Assembly: GCF_001421245.1 (NCBI RefSeq)
Contig: NZ_LMKE01000001.1
Location: 813,086 to 877,085, forward strand
DNA: 64,000 nt
Source of the DNA: Sphingomonas sp. Leaf10
Lineage (GTDB): Bacteria; Pseudomonadota; Alphaproteobacteria; Sphingomonadales; Sphingomonadaceae
Direction of reading: 5' to 3'
Shown here: positions 1 through 9,124 of the stretch, one piece after another
Numbering within the stretch: the stretch's first letter is position 1
Layout: each line of letters starts with the position of its first letter
Program-made: the position numbers and the translations under genes
The notes under the pieces: generated by a model
Told to the model about the DNA's origin: nothing
What the model saw: the letters and a program-made list of their open reading frames with translations, nothing else
The model's database searches: none

Positions 1-325
1 TGGTCTTGACCGCCCACTCATCGAAGCTCAGCCGCCCGTCGCCATTGGTGTCGAGCTTCGCATAGGCCTTGCGCCGCGACGCCAGATATTCGTCGCGGGT
101 GATGCGACCGTCGCGATCCTTGTCATATCGATCGAACCGCTTCTGCTCGCGCGTCCGGGTCGCGGCTGCCGGCGGTTCGGGCAATTCCGCCTCGGCCGTC
201 TGGCTAGCAGCAAAGGGCGCGGGCGGCGGCGGCAGCTTTTCGGTGGCGGCATCGCCGCGGAACAGGAACAGCCCGGCCGCGACCAGCGCCAATGCCGAGC
301 CCACCCCCGCCAGGAACCGCCACAT
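1..325 (-). CDS. EF-hand calcium-binding protein, N-terminal fragment
   Basis: The gene runs off the left edge, so only the first 108 codons are visible. The ATG at 325 opens a hydrophobic stretch (residues about 4-22, FLAGVGSALALVAAGLFLF) that reads as a signal peptide or anchor, so the protein should be periplasmic or membrane-tethered. After a Pro/Ala-rich linker come two EF-hand loops, DKDRDGRITRDE and DTNGDGRLSFDE, each with the acidic ladder, central Gly and closing Glu expected for calcium binding. It lies 41 bases downstream of the phytoene-synthase-like gene on the same strand and may share its transcript. Nothing beyond calcium binding can be inferred about its role. Confidence 0.8.
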   Translation of the reverse strand, partial: MWRFLAGVGSALALVAAGLFLFRGDAATEKLPPPPAPFAASQTAEAELPEPPAAATRTREQKRFDRYDKDRDGRITRDEYLASRRKAYAKLDTNGDGRLSFDEWAVKT

Positions 326-366
326 CGCTCTACTCCCCGCTGCCCGCCGCCTGTATCGGCCAGCCC

Positions 367-1038
367 CTACCGCCCGGCAAGCCCGAACCAGGCGAGCCGC
401 GCCGCACGCTTCGGTCCGCCCGGTGCCACCTGTGCCAGATCGAGCCGTGCGGACAGTGCCAGCAGGCCGAGCGGTCGCGCGACACCACCCAGCCGCGTCG
501 CCAGCGCCGTCCGCGCGAGCGCGCCGGCCGTCTCCGCAACATTCCGGTCGTCGAGATGCTGCATCAGATCGGCCAGCGCCCATCCCTGTCCCAACGTCGC
601 TGCCCGCCCGGCATCACCGCCGAGGATCGCCGCCGCCAGCGCGAACAACTGCCCGCCCCGCTCCACACCAAAACGAGACAGCGCATCGCGATCGAGCGTC
701 TCTTCCTCGATCAGGACCTCCCAGCCCTCGACCACCTTGGCCAGCGCGACGCCGGTCACGCCGCGCGGCAGCACCTGCTCGGCCAGCGCAGCCAGCACCG
801 GCATGGCCGGCGGTGGCGCCTGATCGAGTTTCGCCAGCTGTTCGCGCCACCATGCCAGCCGGATCTGCCCGATCGCGGGCTGCGTCGTGGTGCGCATGAC
901 ATCGGCAAGTGCCGCGTCGAGCGCGAGCAGTGCCGACAGCGCTGCACGCCGTCCATCGTCGGGCGCGTAGGCCAGTGCCAGCCTGCGTTCGGGATCGGGG
1001 ATCGTTTCCATCGGCTCCGTCAGTGCGGGTCTTAACAT
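367..1038 (-). CDS. squalene/phytoene synthase family protein (degenerate, NDUFAF6-like)
   Basis: A 223-residue all-helical protein matching the squalene/phytoene synthase fold; the segment IGQIRLAWWREQLAKLD (about residues 57-73) is the signature of the short NDUFAF6-like branch. True phytoene synthases are nearer 300 residues and carry two DxxxD motifs for the diphosphate-bound magnesium; here the corresponding stretches (LDAALADVM and MQHLDDRNVA) do not preserve them. I infer it is not a carotenoid synthase; related proteins in eukaryotes help complex I assembly, and a large nuo operon is present in this window, but no direct link can be shown. An ATG at 1008 (METIPDP) is an alternative start. 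It is divergent from the Tad gene at 1109. Confidence 0.75.
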   Translation of the reverse strand: MLRPALTEPMETIPDPERRLALAYAPDDGRRAALSALLALDAALADVMRTTTQPAIGQIRLAWWREQLAKLDQAPPPAMPVLAALAEQVLPRGVTGVALAKVVEGWEVLIEEETLDRDALSRFGVERGGQLFALAAAILGGDAGRAATLGQGWALADLMQHLDDRNVAETAGALARTALATRLGGVARPLGLLALSARLDLAQVAPGGPKRAARLAWFGLAGR

Positions 1039-1108
1039 TCCGTCAACCCTGTTCAGCTAGTCAAATGCATCGATTGCGTGGATTTGCGCAGCGTGGGGTG
1101 GGTGGGCG

Positions 1109-3094
1109 ATGATCGGACGCGGGTGGGACCGGGCACGACCGGGCGGCTTTCTGACGCGGCTGGCGCGCGACCGTACCGGCAACACACTGGCGATGATGGC
1201 CTTCGCGATGATCCCGCTGATCGGCATGGTCGGTTCGGCGATCGATACCGCGCGGGTCTTCTACGTCAAGGTGCGCCTGCAACAGGCATGCGACGCGGGT
1301 GCGCTGGCCGGGCGCAAATTCATGAACGGCACCGAATTCAACGATGCCGCCCGGCTACAGGCACAGGCATTCTTCGCCAATAATTTTCAGGCGGGGATGA
1401 TGGCGTCGGCCGATCCAGCCTTCACCCCGGTAAAGACCGATCAGGGTCAGGTCGCCGCCACCGCATCGGTCACCGTGCCGATGACGCTGATGCGGATGTT
1501 CGGCTTCGAACCCGTTACGGTCAGGGTCGCGTGCGAGGCGAAGCTCGAAATCCCCAATCTCGACGTCATGTTCGTGCTCGACACGACCGGATCGATGACC
1601 GACACCAACGCCGGTGACACCGCCGACCGAATCACCGGTTTGCGTCAGGCGGTCATGAACTTCTACGACACGCTCGATCGCGCCAAAAAGCCGGGAACGC
1701 TGATCCGCTATGGCGCCGTTCCGTATTCGTCGAACGTCAATGTCGGCATGTTGCTGCGGCCCGAATGGATGGTCGACAACGCCTATTACTAGTCCCGGAA
1801 ATATGACGGCAGCACGACGACGACCGGCCCGGACACAATCGACAATGCCGATTACGTGGTCACGACCGGCGGGTGGCAGAAGAAGAGCGGCACGTCGGGA
1901 ACGACCAAGACCTATGGCCAGCCGGAGAACTGCACCGCGCCGGCCAACAAATTGCAGACATCGCAGACTGAAACCGGATGGAAGTCCACGGGCAAGAACG
2001 ACCGCAGCGAAACCAACACCTATACCCGAACTCGAAGCGGCAGCAGCTATTCGGCAAAGGTCGTCAATGCCCGCTGTGAGATCACCGAAACCTGGTACCG
2101 CGACTATGTCGACACGCGGACCGACAGTCGCGTTCCGAACCCGAACAAGGGCAAGACCAAACCGGGAACTCCGACAACGACCCACTATTATTGGTACGAC
2201 AGGCTCCAGTGGAATGTTTCGGGCCTGAAGGGGTCGGGCGCCCGCATGGCGGGTGGCACCATCGAACTGCCCATCGCGGCCGAGGGCAAGATGCGCCAGA
2301 TCACCTGGAATGCGCAGAACGCCTGTATCGAGGAGCGCAAGACCGTTGCGCAATCGACCTACGATACCATTCCCCAGGACGCCTATGACCTGAACGTCGA
2401 TATGGTCCCCAATCCCAGTGATGACGAAACCCGCTGGAAACCGTGGTTGCCGGGGGCGGTGTTCGCACGGGAAAGCTTCACCAAATGGTCGGTCCCGGGA
2501 ATGCGGTCGAGTTCCAATTATCCGAATTTGCAGGACGTGAACAACGGACAGAATGCCCCCTGCCCATCCCCGGCGCGCATGTTGCAGGCGTTCACCCAAG
2601 CCGAGATGCAAAGCTACGTCAACAGCCTGCAGGTCGGTGGCAAGACCCATCACGATATCGGCTTCCTGTGGGGGCTGCGCCTGATGTCGCGCGACGGCAT
2701 CTTCAAGGACGAGAACAGCGCCGGGCTGAACGGCGGCAAGAATTCGCAACACCTGATATTCATGACCGATGGCGAGACCGATACCTACAACACGGTGTAC
2801 GAAGCCTATGGCCTGTCGGGTCTCGATCGACGGCGGACCACCGGTTTCACTTCCAACGACGCGCAGAACAAGGAGCAGAACACGATCGTCGCCAATCGCC
2901 TGCTCGCGCTGTGTCAGGTCGCGCGGCGCAAGGACATTACGGTCTGGGTCATCGCGTTCGGCACGACGCTAACCCCACTGCTGAGCGATTGCACGACCGA
3001 GGGGCGATCGTTCCAGGCGAGCAATACCGCGCAGCTCAACACCGCGTTCAGCAACATCGCCGCGCAGATCGCCAAGCTGCGGGTGTCGAAGTGA
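1109..3094 (+). pseudogene. TadG-like pilus-assembly vWA protein, interrupted by in-frame TAG
   Basis: One reading frame runs from ATG 1109 to TGA 3092-3094 (661 codons before the terminal stop) but contains a single TAG at 1790-1792, codon 228. Residues 17-45 hold the TadE/TadG-type N-terminus (RDRTGNTLAMMAFAMIPLIG then a short ectodomain start). The vWA domain begins at about residue 152 with the MIDAS motif FVLDTTGSMTD and, after a long Thr/Ser/Lys-rich insertion, finishes with LIFMTDGETDTYN and VIAFGTTLTPL. Frame, composition and domain order continue unchanged across the stop, so the protein was one piece. The stop follows NAYY and precedes SRKYD, where Gln (CAG) is the likely ancestral codon. 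As sequenced, translation would give a 227-residue product lacking most of the vWA domain. The next two genes are TadE-like and translationally coupled to it. Confidence 0.8.
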
Positions 3095-3675
3095 TCGCCC
3101 GGCTGAACCGCGACCGGCGGGGGGCGACCTTCGTCGAATTCGCACTGCTTGCTCCGGTCCTGCTGCTGTTGCTGATGGGCCTGTTCGACCTCAGCTACCG
3201 GTCCTATGTGCAGGCGCTGCTGACCGGCGCGTTGCAGCAGGCCGCGCGCAACGGCACGCTGGAGGGTAATGCGACCACCTCCGCCGCCGCCGCGATCGAC
3301 GAACAGGTCATCCGACAGGTTCGCCCCGTCGCCGCCAATCTCACCTGGACCAGCAAGCGTTCCTACTATCGCAACTATGACGGCGTCGACGCCGAACCGT
3401 TCGACGATGCCAACCGCAATAATAAATATGATCCGGGCGAGTGCTTCACCGATATGAACGGCAATCGCCTGTGGGATGCGGACCCCGGCCTCGATGGTCA
3501 GGGTGGAGCGAACGACATCACGATATATACCGTCGAGGTCACCTATCCCCGGCTGTTCCCGCTTACCGGACTGATGGGGCTGCCCCCCGACCAAAAAATA
3601 TCGGCGACGAGCGCGCTGAAGAACCAGCCCTATGATACGCAGAGCACGGCGGCGGCGGAGCGGATATGCGGATGA
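3091..3675 (+). CDS. TadE-like minor pseudopilin with calcium-loop-like repeats
   Basis: A 194-residue protein starting at GTG 3091, which overlaps the TGA of the vWA gene (GTGA), so translation is coupled. The N-terminus has the TadE signature: basic leader, GATFVEFALLAPVLLLLLMG with the conserved Glu, then a hydrophobic helix that anchors the pseudopilin in the inner membrane before Tad/Flp pilus assembly. In the ectodomain (residues about 106-135) are Asp/Asn-rich loops DDANRNNKYDPGE and TDMNGNRLWDADPG, resembling EF-hand or dockerin-type calcium loops. No tadA/B/C ATPase or platform genes are in this window, so the secretion machine must be encoded elsewhere. Confidence 0.8.
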   Translation: MIARLNRDRRGATFVEFALLAPVLLLLLMGLFDLSYRSYVQALLTGALQQAARNGTLEGNATTSAAAAIDEQVIRQVRPVAANLTWTSKRSYYRNYDGVDAEPFDDANRNNKYDPGECFTDMNGNRLWDADPGLDGQGGANDITIYTVEVTYPRLFPLTGLMGLPPDQKISATSALKNQPYDTQSTAAAERICG

Positions 3676-4343
3676 CCATCGCCCGCACCCTCCGCGATCT
3701 GCGACAGGCCCGGCGCGGCGTCGCGATGCTAGAATTCGCGCTTGCCCTGCCAATCGTCCTGCCGATCGGGCTGTATGCGATCGAACTGTGCAATTTCGGC
3801 ATCCAGCAGTTGCGGCTCAGTCAGGCGACACAGACCCTTGCCGACAATATCTCGCGCGTCGGCGTCGACACCAACGCCGCGACGCAGCAGCTGCGCGAGG
3901 TCGACGTCAACGAGGTGATCGCCGGGTTGCGTCGGCAGACCGACGCATTGGGGCTGACCACCAATGGCCGCGTGACGATTTCCAGTCTGGAGCGGCGCGA
4001 CGGAGCGCAATGGATTCACTGGCAACGCTGCGTCGGGTTGAAGCGCGGTGCGGGCTATGATTCCAGCTTCGGCCGCGAAGGCGATGGCGGAACGTCGAAC
4101 ACGGCGTTCAAGGGCATGGGCGACCCTGCCAGGCCGGTGCAAGCTCCCGATCGTGCGGCGGTGATCTTCGTCGAGGTCAATTACGACTATCAGCCGCTGC
4201 TGACCGCGTTCTTCCTCGGCCAGCGCAAGGTGCAGCAGACCGCTGCCTTCATCGTCCGCGACAATCGCTTGCTGGAGGACGGGGTGGTCGATCCGACACC
4301 GCAAGCGAAGCAGCGCATGACCTGCGACCGCTACACCGTCTGA
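3666..4343 (+). CDS. TadE/TadG-like pseudopilin
   Basis: A 225-residue protein whose ATG lies 10 bases inside the end of the preceding TadE-like gene. It has a basic leader followed by GVAMLEFALALPIVLPIGLY (residues about 19-38), the TadE-type N-terminal helix with the conserved Glu, and a soluble periplasmic remainder with two cysteines (in WQRCVGL and near the C-terminus in MTCDRYTV) that may form a disulfide. It is the last gene of the three-gene Tad block and is followed at once by a perfect hairpin terminator. Role inferred: minor subunit of a Flp/Tad surface appendage. Confidence 0.78.
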   Translation: MRMTIARTLRDLRQARRGVAMLEFALALPIVLPIGLYAIELCNFGIQQLRLSQATQTLADNISRVGVDTNAATQQLREVDVNEVIAGLRRQTDALGLTTNGRVTISSLERRDGAQWIHWQRCVGLKRGAGYDSSFGREGDGGTSNTAFKGMGDPARPVQAPDRAAVIFVEVNYDYQPLLTAFFLGQRKVQQTAAFIVRDNRLLEDGVVDPTPQAKQRMTCDRYTV

Positions 4344-4350
4344 CGGCGAC

Positions 4351-4379
4351 CGCCGCTGCGGGACCGTCCCGCAGCGGCG
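4351..4379. terminator. bidirectional hairpin terminator
   Basis: A perfect 13-bp stem (CGCCGCTGCGGGA / TCCCGCAGCGGCG) with a 3-base loop sits between the convergent ends of the TadE-like gene (stop 4341-4343) and pdhB (stop at 4387). There is only a weak T tract (GTCGTTCGTT) on the plus side, but position and stem strength fit a terminator serving both strands. Confidence 0.7.
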
Positions 4380-4386
4380 TCGTTCG

Positions 4387-5826
4387 TTACTTGTAGGTGA
4401 CCTTCTTCACCGCTTCCACGACCTTGTCGCTGGTGATGAGCGCCAGCTTTTCGAGGTTCGCGGCATAGGGCAGCGGCACGTCCTCGTTGGTGACGCGCAG
4501 CACCGGCGCGTCGAGGTCGTCGAAGCCCTGCTCCATCACCACCGCGGCGATTTCCGACGCGATCGAGCAGGTCGGCCAACCTTCCTCGACCACGACCAGC
4601 CGGTTGGTCTTCTTCAGCGACTTCAGCACCGTCTTGGTGTCGAGCGGGCGCAGCGTGCGCAGATCGATCACTTCGGCGTCGATGCCCTCGCCGCCAAGCT
4701 TCTCGGCGGCTTCGAGCGCGAGGCCGACGCCGATCGAATAGCTGACGATCGTCACGTCCTTGCCCGGCTTCATGATCCGCGCCTTGCCGATCGGCAGGAC
4801 GAAATCGTCGAGCTTCGGCACGTCGAACGAGCGGCCGTACATCAGTTCGTTTTCGAGGAAGACGACCGGGTCGGTCGAGCGGATCGCCGCCTTCAACAGA
4901 CCCTTCGCATCGGCCGCGTCATAGGGCGCGATCACGATCAGGCCGGGGACGCTGGCATACCACGGGCCATAGTTCTGCGAGTGCTGGGCCCCCACGCGGC
5001 TCGCCGCGCCGTTGGGGCCGCGGAACACGATCGGGCAGCGCATCTGGCCGCCGGACATGTAATTGGTCTTGGCCGCCGAATTGATGATATGATCGATCGC
5101 CTGCATGGCGAAGTTGAACGTCATGAATTCGATGACCGGGCGCAGACCGCCCATTGCCGCGCCGGTACCGATGCCGGCAAAGCCGTATTCGGTGATCGGC
5201 GTATCGATGACCCGGCGGTCGCCGAATTCGGCGAGCAGGCCCTGCGTAACCTTGTACGCGCCCTGATATTCCGCGACTTCCTCGCCCATCACGAACACGC
5301 GGTCGTCGGCACGCATTTCCTCGGCCATCGCGTCGCGCAGCGCGTCGCGGACCGTGGTCTTGACCATCTCGGTCCCTTCCGGGATTTCCGGGCTGGTCTC
5401 GCCTTCCTGATCGGCGGCGTCGAACAGCTGGCGCGCGCCGGTTTCGGCGTGCTGCTGCGACGTGCCTTCGGGCGTCGGCGGTGCCTTGTCGTCGTTCTTT
5501 TCGTCGGCCTTGGGCGTAGCGGCGGCGGCATCGCCCGCGCGTGCCTCGGTCGGCTGCGACGACTTGGCGGCGTCGACGTCCTCACCCTCGGCGGCGAGGA
5601 TCGCGATGACCGCGCCGACCTTCACATTGTCGGTACCCTCGGCGACGACGATCTGCGCGATCGTGCCTTCATCGACGGCTTCGAATTCCATCGTCGCCTT
5701 GTCGGTCTCGATCTCGGCCATGATGTCGCCCGACTTGACCGTGTCGCCTTCCTTGACGAGCCACTTGGCCAGCGTGCCTTCTTCCATCGTGGGCGACAGC
5801 GCCGGCATCTTCAGTTCGATCGGCAT
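4387..5826 (-). CDS. pdhB: pyruvate dehydrogenase E1 component, beta subunit (with lipoyl domain)
   Basis: 479 residues from ATG 5826, one base after the pdhA stop. Residues 1-80 are a biotinyl/lipoyl domain with the lipoylation motif [11 protein letters not shown] (Lys43); an acidic/Ala-rich linker follows (about 85-150); then comes the transketolase-like E1 beta domain ([36 protein letters not shown]) and the C-terminal transketolase domain ([19 protein letters not shown]). With PdhA it decarboxylates pyruvate and passes the acetyl group to E2. The N-terminal lipoyl domain on E1 beta is a known alphaproteobacterial arrangement. The gene ends at a terminator without a following pdhC, so E2 must be encoded elsewhere. 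Confidence 0.96.
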   Translation of the reverse strand: MPIELKMPALSPTMEEGTLAKWLVKEGDTVKSGDIMAEIETDKATMEFEAVDEGTIAQIVVAEGTDNVKVGAVIAILAAEGEDVDAAKSSQPTEARAGDAAAATPKADEKNDDKAPPTPEGTSQQHAETGARQLFDAADQEGETSPEIPEGTEMVKTTVRDALRDAMAEEMRADDRVFVMGEEVAEYQGAYKVTQGLLAEFGDRRVIDTPITEYGFAGIGTGAAMGGLRPVIEFMTFNFAMQAIDHIINSAAKTNYMSGGQMRCPIVFRGPNGAASRVGAQHSQNYGPWYASVPGLIVIAPYDAADAKGLLKAAIRSTDPVVFLENELMYGRSFDVPKLDDFVLPIGKARIMKPGKDVTIVSYSIGVGLALEAAEKLGGEGIDAEVIDLRTLRPLDTKTVLKSLKKTNRLVVVEEGWPTCSIASEIAAVVMEQGFDDLDAPVLRVTNEDVPLPYAANLEKLALITSDKVVEAVKKVTYK

Positions 5827-5827
5827 C

Positions 5828-6877
5828 TCAGTAGGTCTCCACCAGCACGTCGGTGTACAATTCTTCCGGGTTCGGCTCGGGCGCACTTTCGGCGAAGTCG
5901 GCGGCGGCGTTCACCACCTTGCGGATTTCGGCCTCGATCGCCTTCAGCTCGTCCTCGTTTACGCCGGCGGCGTTCAGCTCGCGCTTCAGCCCCTCGATCG
6001 GGTCCGAATTGTCGCGCATCGCCTGCACTTCGTCGCGGCTGCGATACTTGGCCGGATCGGACATCGAATGGCCGCGATAGCGATAGGTCTTCATCTCGAG
6101 GATGATCGGACCCTTGCCCGCGCGCACCCATGCCAGCGCTTCCTCGGCGGCACCACGGCACGCCAGCACGTCCATGCCGTCGACCTGGATGCCCGGAATG
6201 CGGAAACTTTCGCCGCGCTTGTACAGCTGGTCTTCGGCCGACGCGCGGTTGACGCTCGTGCCCATGGCGTACTGGTTGTTCTCAATCACGAAGATGATCG
6301 GGAGCTTCCACAGCTCGGCCATGTTGAACGATTCGTACACCTGCCCCTGGTTCGCGGCGCCATCGCCGAAATAGGCCATGCAGACGCCGCCGTCGTTGCT
6401 GTACTTGTGCCCGAACGCGAGACCTGCGCCCAGCGACACCTGCGCCCCGACGATACCATGACCGCCATAGAATTTATGCTCGGTCGAGAACATGTGCATC
6501 GACCCGCCCTTGCCGCGGCTGATGCCGGCTTCACGCCCGGTCAGCTCGGCCATGATGACCTTGGGATCGATGCCATAGGCGAGCATGTGGCCATGGTCGC
6601 GGTAGCCGGTGATGACCGAATCCTTGCCGGATTCGAGTGCCGACTGGAGACCGACGGCAACGGCTTCCTGGCCTATATACAGGTGGCAGAAACCACCAAT
6701 CAGGCCGAGGCCGTACAATTGCCCCGCCTTCTCCTCGAAACGACGGATCAGCAGCATCTCCTTGTAGAAGGAGAGCAATTCCTCTTTCGACGCTTCGTAC
6801 CGCTTTGGCTCCCCCGGCCGTTCGCGATTGGGAATGACGGGTTCGCTGGTGCGGCCTTGCGCCGGTGCTTTTGCCAC
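5828..6877 (-). CDS. pdhA: pyruvate dehydrogenase E1 component, alpha subunit
   Basis: 349 residues. I chose GTG 6877 ([13 protein letters not shown]) because it gives the usual family N-terminus; the frame remains open upstream but that sequence is not protein-like. The thiamine diphosphate motif is clear: [17 protein letters not shown] through to IENNQYAMG (about residues 172-210). [17 protein letters not shown] and [11 protein letters not shown] are further family hallmarks. It forms the alpha2beta2 E1 enzyme with PdhB, linking glycolysis to the citrate cycle, and is translated just ahead of pdhB (one base between them). ftsB lies 100 bases upstream on the same strand. Confidence 0.95.
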   Translation of the reverse strand: MAKAPAQGRTSEPVIPNRERPGEPKRYEASKEELLSFYKEMLLIRRFEEKAGQLYGLGLIGGFCHLYIGQEAVAVGLQSALESGKDSVITGYRDHGHMLAYGIDPKVIMAELTGREAGISRGKGGSMHMFSTEHKFYGGHGIVGAQVSLGAGLAFGHKYSNDGGVCMAYFGDGAANQGQVYESFNMAELWKLPIIFVIENNQYAMGTSVNRASAEDQLYKRGESFRIPGIQVDGMDVLACRGAAEEALAWVRAGKGPIILEMKTYRYRGHSMSDPAKYRSRDEVQAMRDNSDPIEGLKRELNAAGVNEDELKAIEAEIRKVVNAAADFAESAPEPNPEELYTDVLVETY

Positions 6878-6977
6878 GGTTCGGATGCCTCGTTCCTGAA
6901 AGGATGGGAAGGAAGCGCCGCCTATGGCGCGATTTCCCTGCCTGCGCAACCGAACCCCATGCGCTTCCGGTACGGAA

Positions 6978-7334
6978 TCATTCGTCGATCCGGATTCCAC
7001 ACCGCGATCGCGCCGCCGCTTCGCCGGTGATCGGCACGATAAATTCGTCCGGGTGCGCGACGTTCAGCTTCCGCCGGACCAGTTCGTCGACCATGTCGGG
7101 ATCGGCATGGCGCGGATCGAGCAGCTCGACGCGGTTACGCAGTTCGGCGCGCACTTTCTCCAGACAGGCATATTGCGCCTTCCGAACCGCCAGCTTGCGC
7201 TGATAATCGCGATACGCCAGCACCCCGTTCGGCCCCAGCACCGCGTGATAGGCGAAGAAGCCGATGACGAGGATCACCAGCGCCGGCCATCCGGCACGTC
7301 TCAGCATCTGACGAAGGGGCGAGGAACGCGACAT
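6978..7334 (-). CDS. ftsB: cell division protein FtsB/DivIC (septum formation initiator)
   Basis: 118 residues: short basic N-terminus, one transmembrane helix (about 15-34, WPALVILVIGFFAYHAVLG), then a coiled-coil region (YRDYQRKLAVRKAQYACLEK) and the conserved C-terminal part (VELLDPRHADPDMVDELVRR, KLNVAHPDEFIV). FtsB pairs with FtsL and FtsQ at the septum. The order eno-ftsB-pdhA-pdhB is common in Alphaproteobacteria; here ftsB still precedes pdhA, while eno is separated from it by csaA, a GGDEF gene and a ChaN-like gene. Confidence 0.88.
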   Translation of the reverse strand: MSRSSPLRQMLRRAGWPALVILVIGFFAYHAVLGPNGVLAYRDYQRKLAVRKAQYACLEKVRAELRNRVELLDPRHADPDMVDELVRRKLNVAHPDEFIVPITGEAAARSRCGIRIDE

Positions 7335-7396
7335 GGCGCGTATGTCGTTTATACCCCGCCCCCACGCAAGCCACCAACCACTGCCCCGGAGCCGAT

Positions 7397-7765
7397 ATGC
7401 ACCTGCTGCACGATCCCGCGACGATCACCGGTCCGACCGATTTCGACACTTTTTTGAACATCGACATCCGCGTCGGCACGATCGTCACCGCCGAACCTTA
7501 CCCGGAAGCGCGCAAACCGGCGATCAAGCTGGTCATCGATTTCGGCCCCGTGATCGGACAGAAGCGGTCGAGTGCACAGATCACCGAACATTATGACTGC
7601 GCAGGGCTGGTCGGGCGACAGGTCGCGGCGGTCGTCAATTTCCCGCCGCGCCAGATCGGCAAGTTCGTGTCCGAAGTATTGACGCTGGGCTTTCCGGACG
7701 AAGCCGGTGCTGTCGTGTTGTGCGCGCCCGATCGCCGAGTGCCGGATGGGGGGCGGCTGTTCTGA
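7397..7765 (+). CDS. csaA: CsaA-like tRNA-binding domain protein
   Basis: 122 residues, essentially a single OB-fold tRNA-binding domain. Diagnostic segments are FDTFLNIDIRVGTIVTAEPY, KPAIKLVIDFG, SSAQITEHY and VVNFPPRQIGKFVSEVLTLG, as in CsaA proteins proposed to act as export chaperones and related to the C-terminal domain of methionyl-tRNA synthetase. It is divergent from ftsB with a 62-base shared upstream region. The biological role is uncertain; the fold assignment is firm. Confidence 0.9.
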   Translation: MHLLHDPATITGPTDFDTFLNIDIRVGTIVTAEPYPEARKPAIKLVIDFGPVIGQKRSSAQITEHYDCAGLVGRQVAAVVNFPPRQIGKFVSEVLTLGFPDEAGAVVLCAPDRRVPDGGRLF

Positions 7766-7847
7766 TCGTACCGCACACCGTTAAAAACCATTATTAAACA
7801 TATTGAAACTATGGTCGGCAGCGATCGGTGAAACAACTCCATTGAAT

Positions 7848-9046
7848 ATGCAGGCCAGGTATCGGCAATTGTCCAATGTTCCGAACACCCTGTCGATCGA
7901 TCGCGAATTTGCGAAACTGAACCGCCTGCGCTTTCTGCCGGAGATCGAAGCGCGGTTCGACGCCGAGGGAGTCGATCATCGCAAGCGCGTCGGCCGAATT
8001 TCGCTGATGGCCGGCATCTTCATCTTCAATATGTTCCTGTTCGCCGACCTGCAGATCATGCCGGACATTTCCTCCCGCTAGCGCTGCTCCGGCTCGGCCT
8101 GTTCACCCCTGCCTGCCTTGCGATCCTGTGGCTGCTGCCACGGACGTCGACCACGCCACAGATTGATACCTGTGCGGTCGGCGGGACGGTTCTGGGCGTT
8201 GCAATACCGGTGATCGCATCGCTTTACAGCCAATCGCCCTACGTGCTGATCTATCAGTTCGGCACGATGATCACGATGACATACTTCACGCTGGTTCAAC
8301 GGGTCCGTTTCCGCATGGCGGTCGCAGGACTGGTGATCATCCTTTTCATTCAGCTCTATTGCGTCGCGCTTCGAACCGATATCGATGCGCCCTCGTTCGA
8401 CTTTGTCGTCAACTTCTTCGTCGGCGGAACGACGCTGCTGCTGCTTGGCAGCTTTCTTCAGGAACGCACCGAACGAAAGGGATTTCTTGAACGCCTGCGC
8501 AGCGACCTGTTGGTAGAACATATCGAATGGGCGGCACGTACCGACATGCTGACCGGAATGTCGAACCGGCATCATCTGGCTCAGATCAGTCCCACGTTCA
8601 TGGAAGTCGCCGCGCGGCAACCCGTGGCCGCGCTGATGATCGACATCGACCATTTCAAACTGTTCAACGATACGCAGGGGCATCTGGCCGGTGATCACTG
8701 CATCCGTACCGTAGCGCGCATCATCCTCGACGCGCTGGAAGCGTCCGGCCAGGGCGGCGAGCGCGCCAACCATGCCTTCCGCTTCGGCGGCGAAGAATTT
8801 CTGCTGCTCCTGACGGGGCGGGACGAAGCACAGGCGACCGCCCTTGGCGAGGCGATCCGCCTGCGGCTCGAAGCGGCCCGGATCGCGCATCCCGGCATGG
8901 GAACCGGTGCCTTGCTGACGGCATCGATCGGTATCGCCGTTCGCCGCTGGACCGATGTCGACCTCGAAGCGCTGATCGGTGCCGCCGACACCGCGCTATA
9001 TCAGGCAAAGGCGGGAGGACGGAACCGACTGGCGATTGCGGCCTGA
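7848..9046 (+). pseudogene. membrane GGDEF diguanylate cyclase, frameshifted
   Basis: Two frames together encode one protein. Frame A from ATG 7848 (TTG 7803 is an upstream alternative) gives a cytosolic N-terminus and the first membrane helix (GIFIFNMFLFADLQIMPD), then stops at TAG 8079-8081. Frame B picks up FLPLALLRLGLFTPACLAIL from about 8069 and continues through more helices to a C-terminal GGDEF domain (TDMLTGMSNRHHL, DIDHFKLFNDTQGHLAGD, FRFGGEEFLLLL). Adding one T to the ATTTCC tract at 8067-8072 would join them as DIFLPLALL and give about 399 residues. The GGEEF active site is intact, but the inhibitory RxxD site is replaced by ERAN. As sequenced the catalytic domain is not translated from the normal start. 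Confidence 0.82.
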
Positions 9047-9124
9047 TCCACGCTACACTGCATCGTTGCCACCGCACGCAGCGCTGCGTCCATGGCGCTC
9101 CGACAATGAAGATCGGGGCCGCTC

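Noticed and set aside
1355..2752. 465-codon minus-strand frame across the Tad vWA gene
   Set aside because: It bridges the TAG but its composition is shadow-like and the plus-strand frame contains the MIDAS motifs; it does not explain the stop.
9077..9089. ACGCAGCGCTGCGT palindrome between the GGDEF and ChaN-like genes
   Set aside because: Loop-less palindrome without a T run; not enough to call a terminator or operator in GC-rich DNA.
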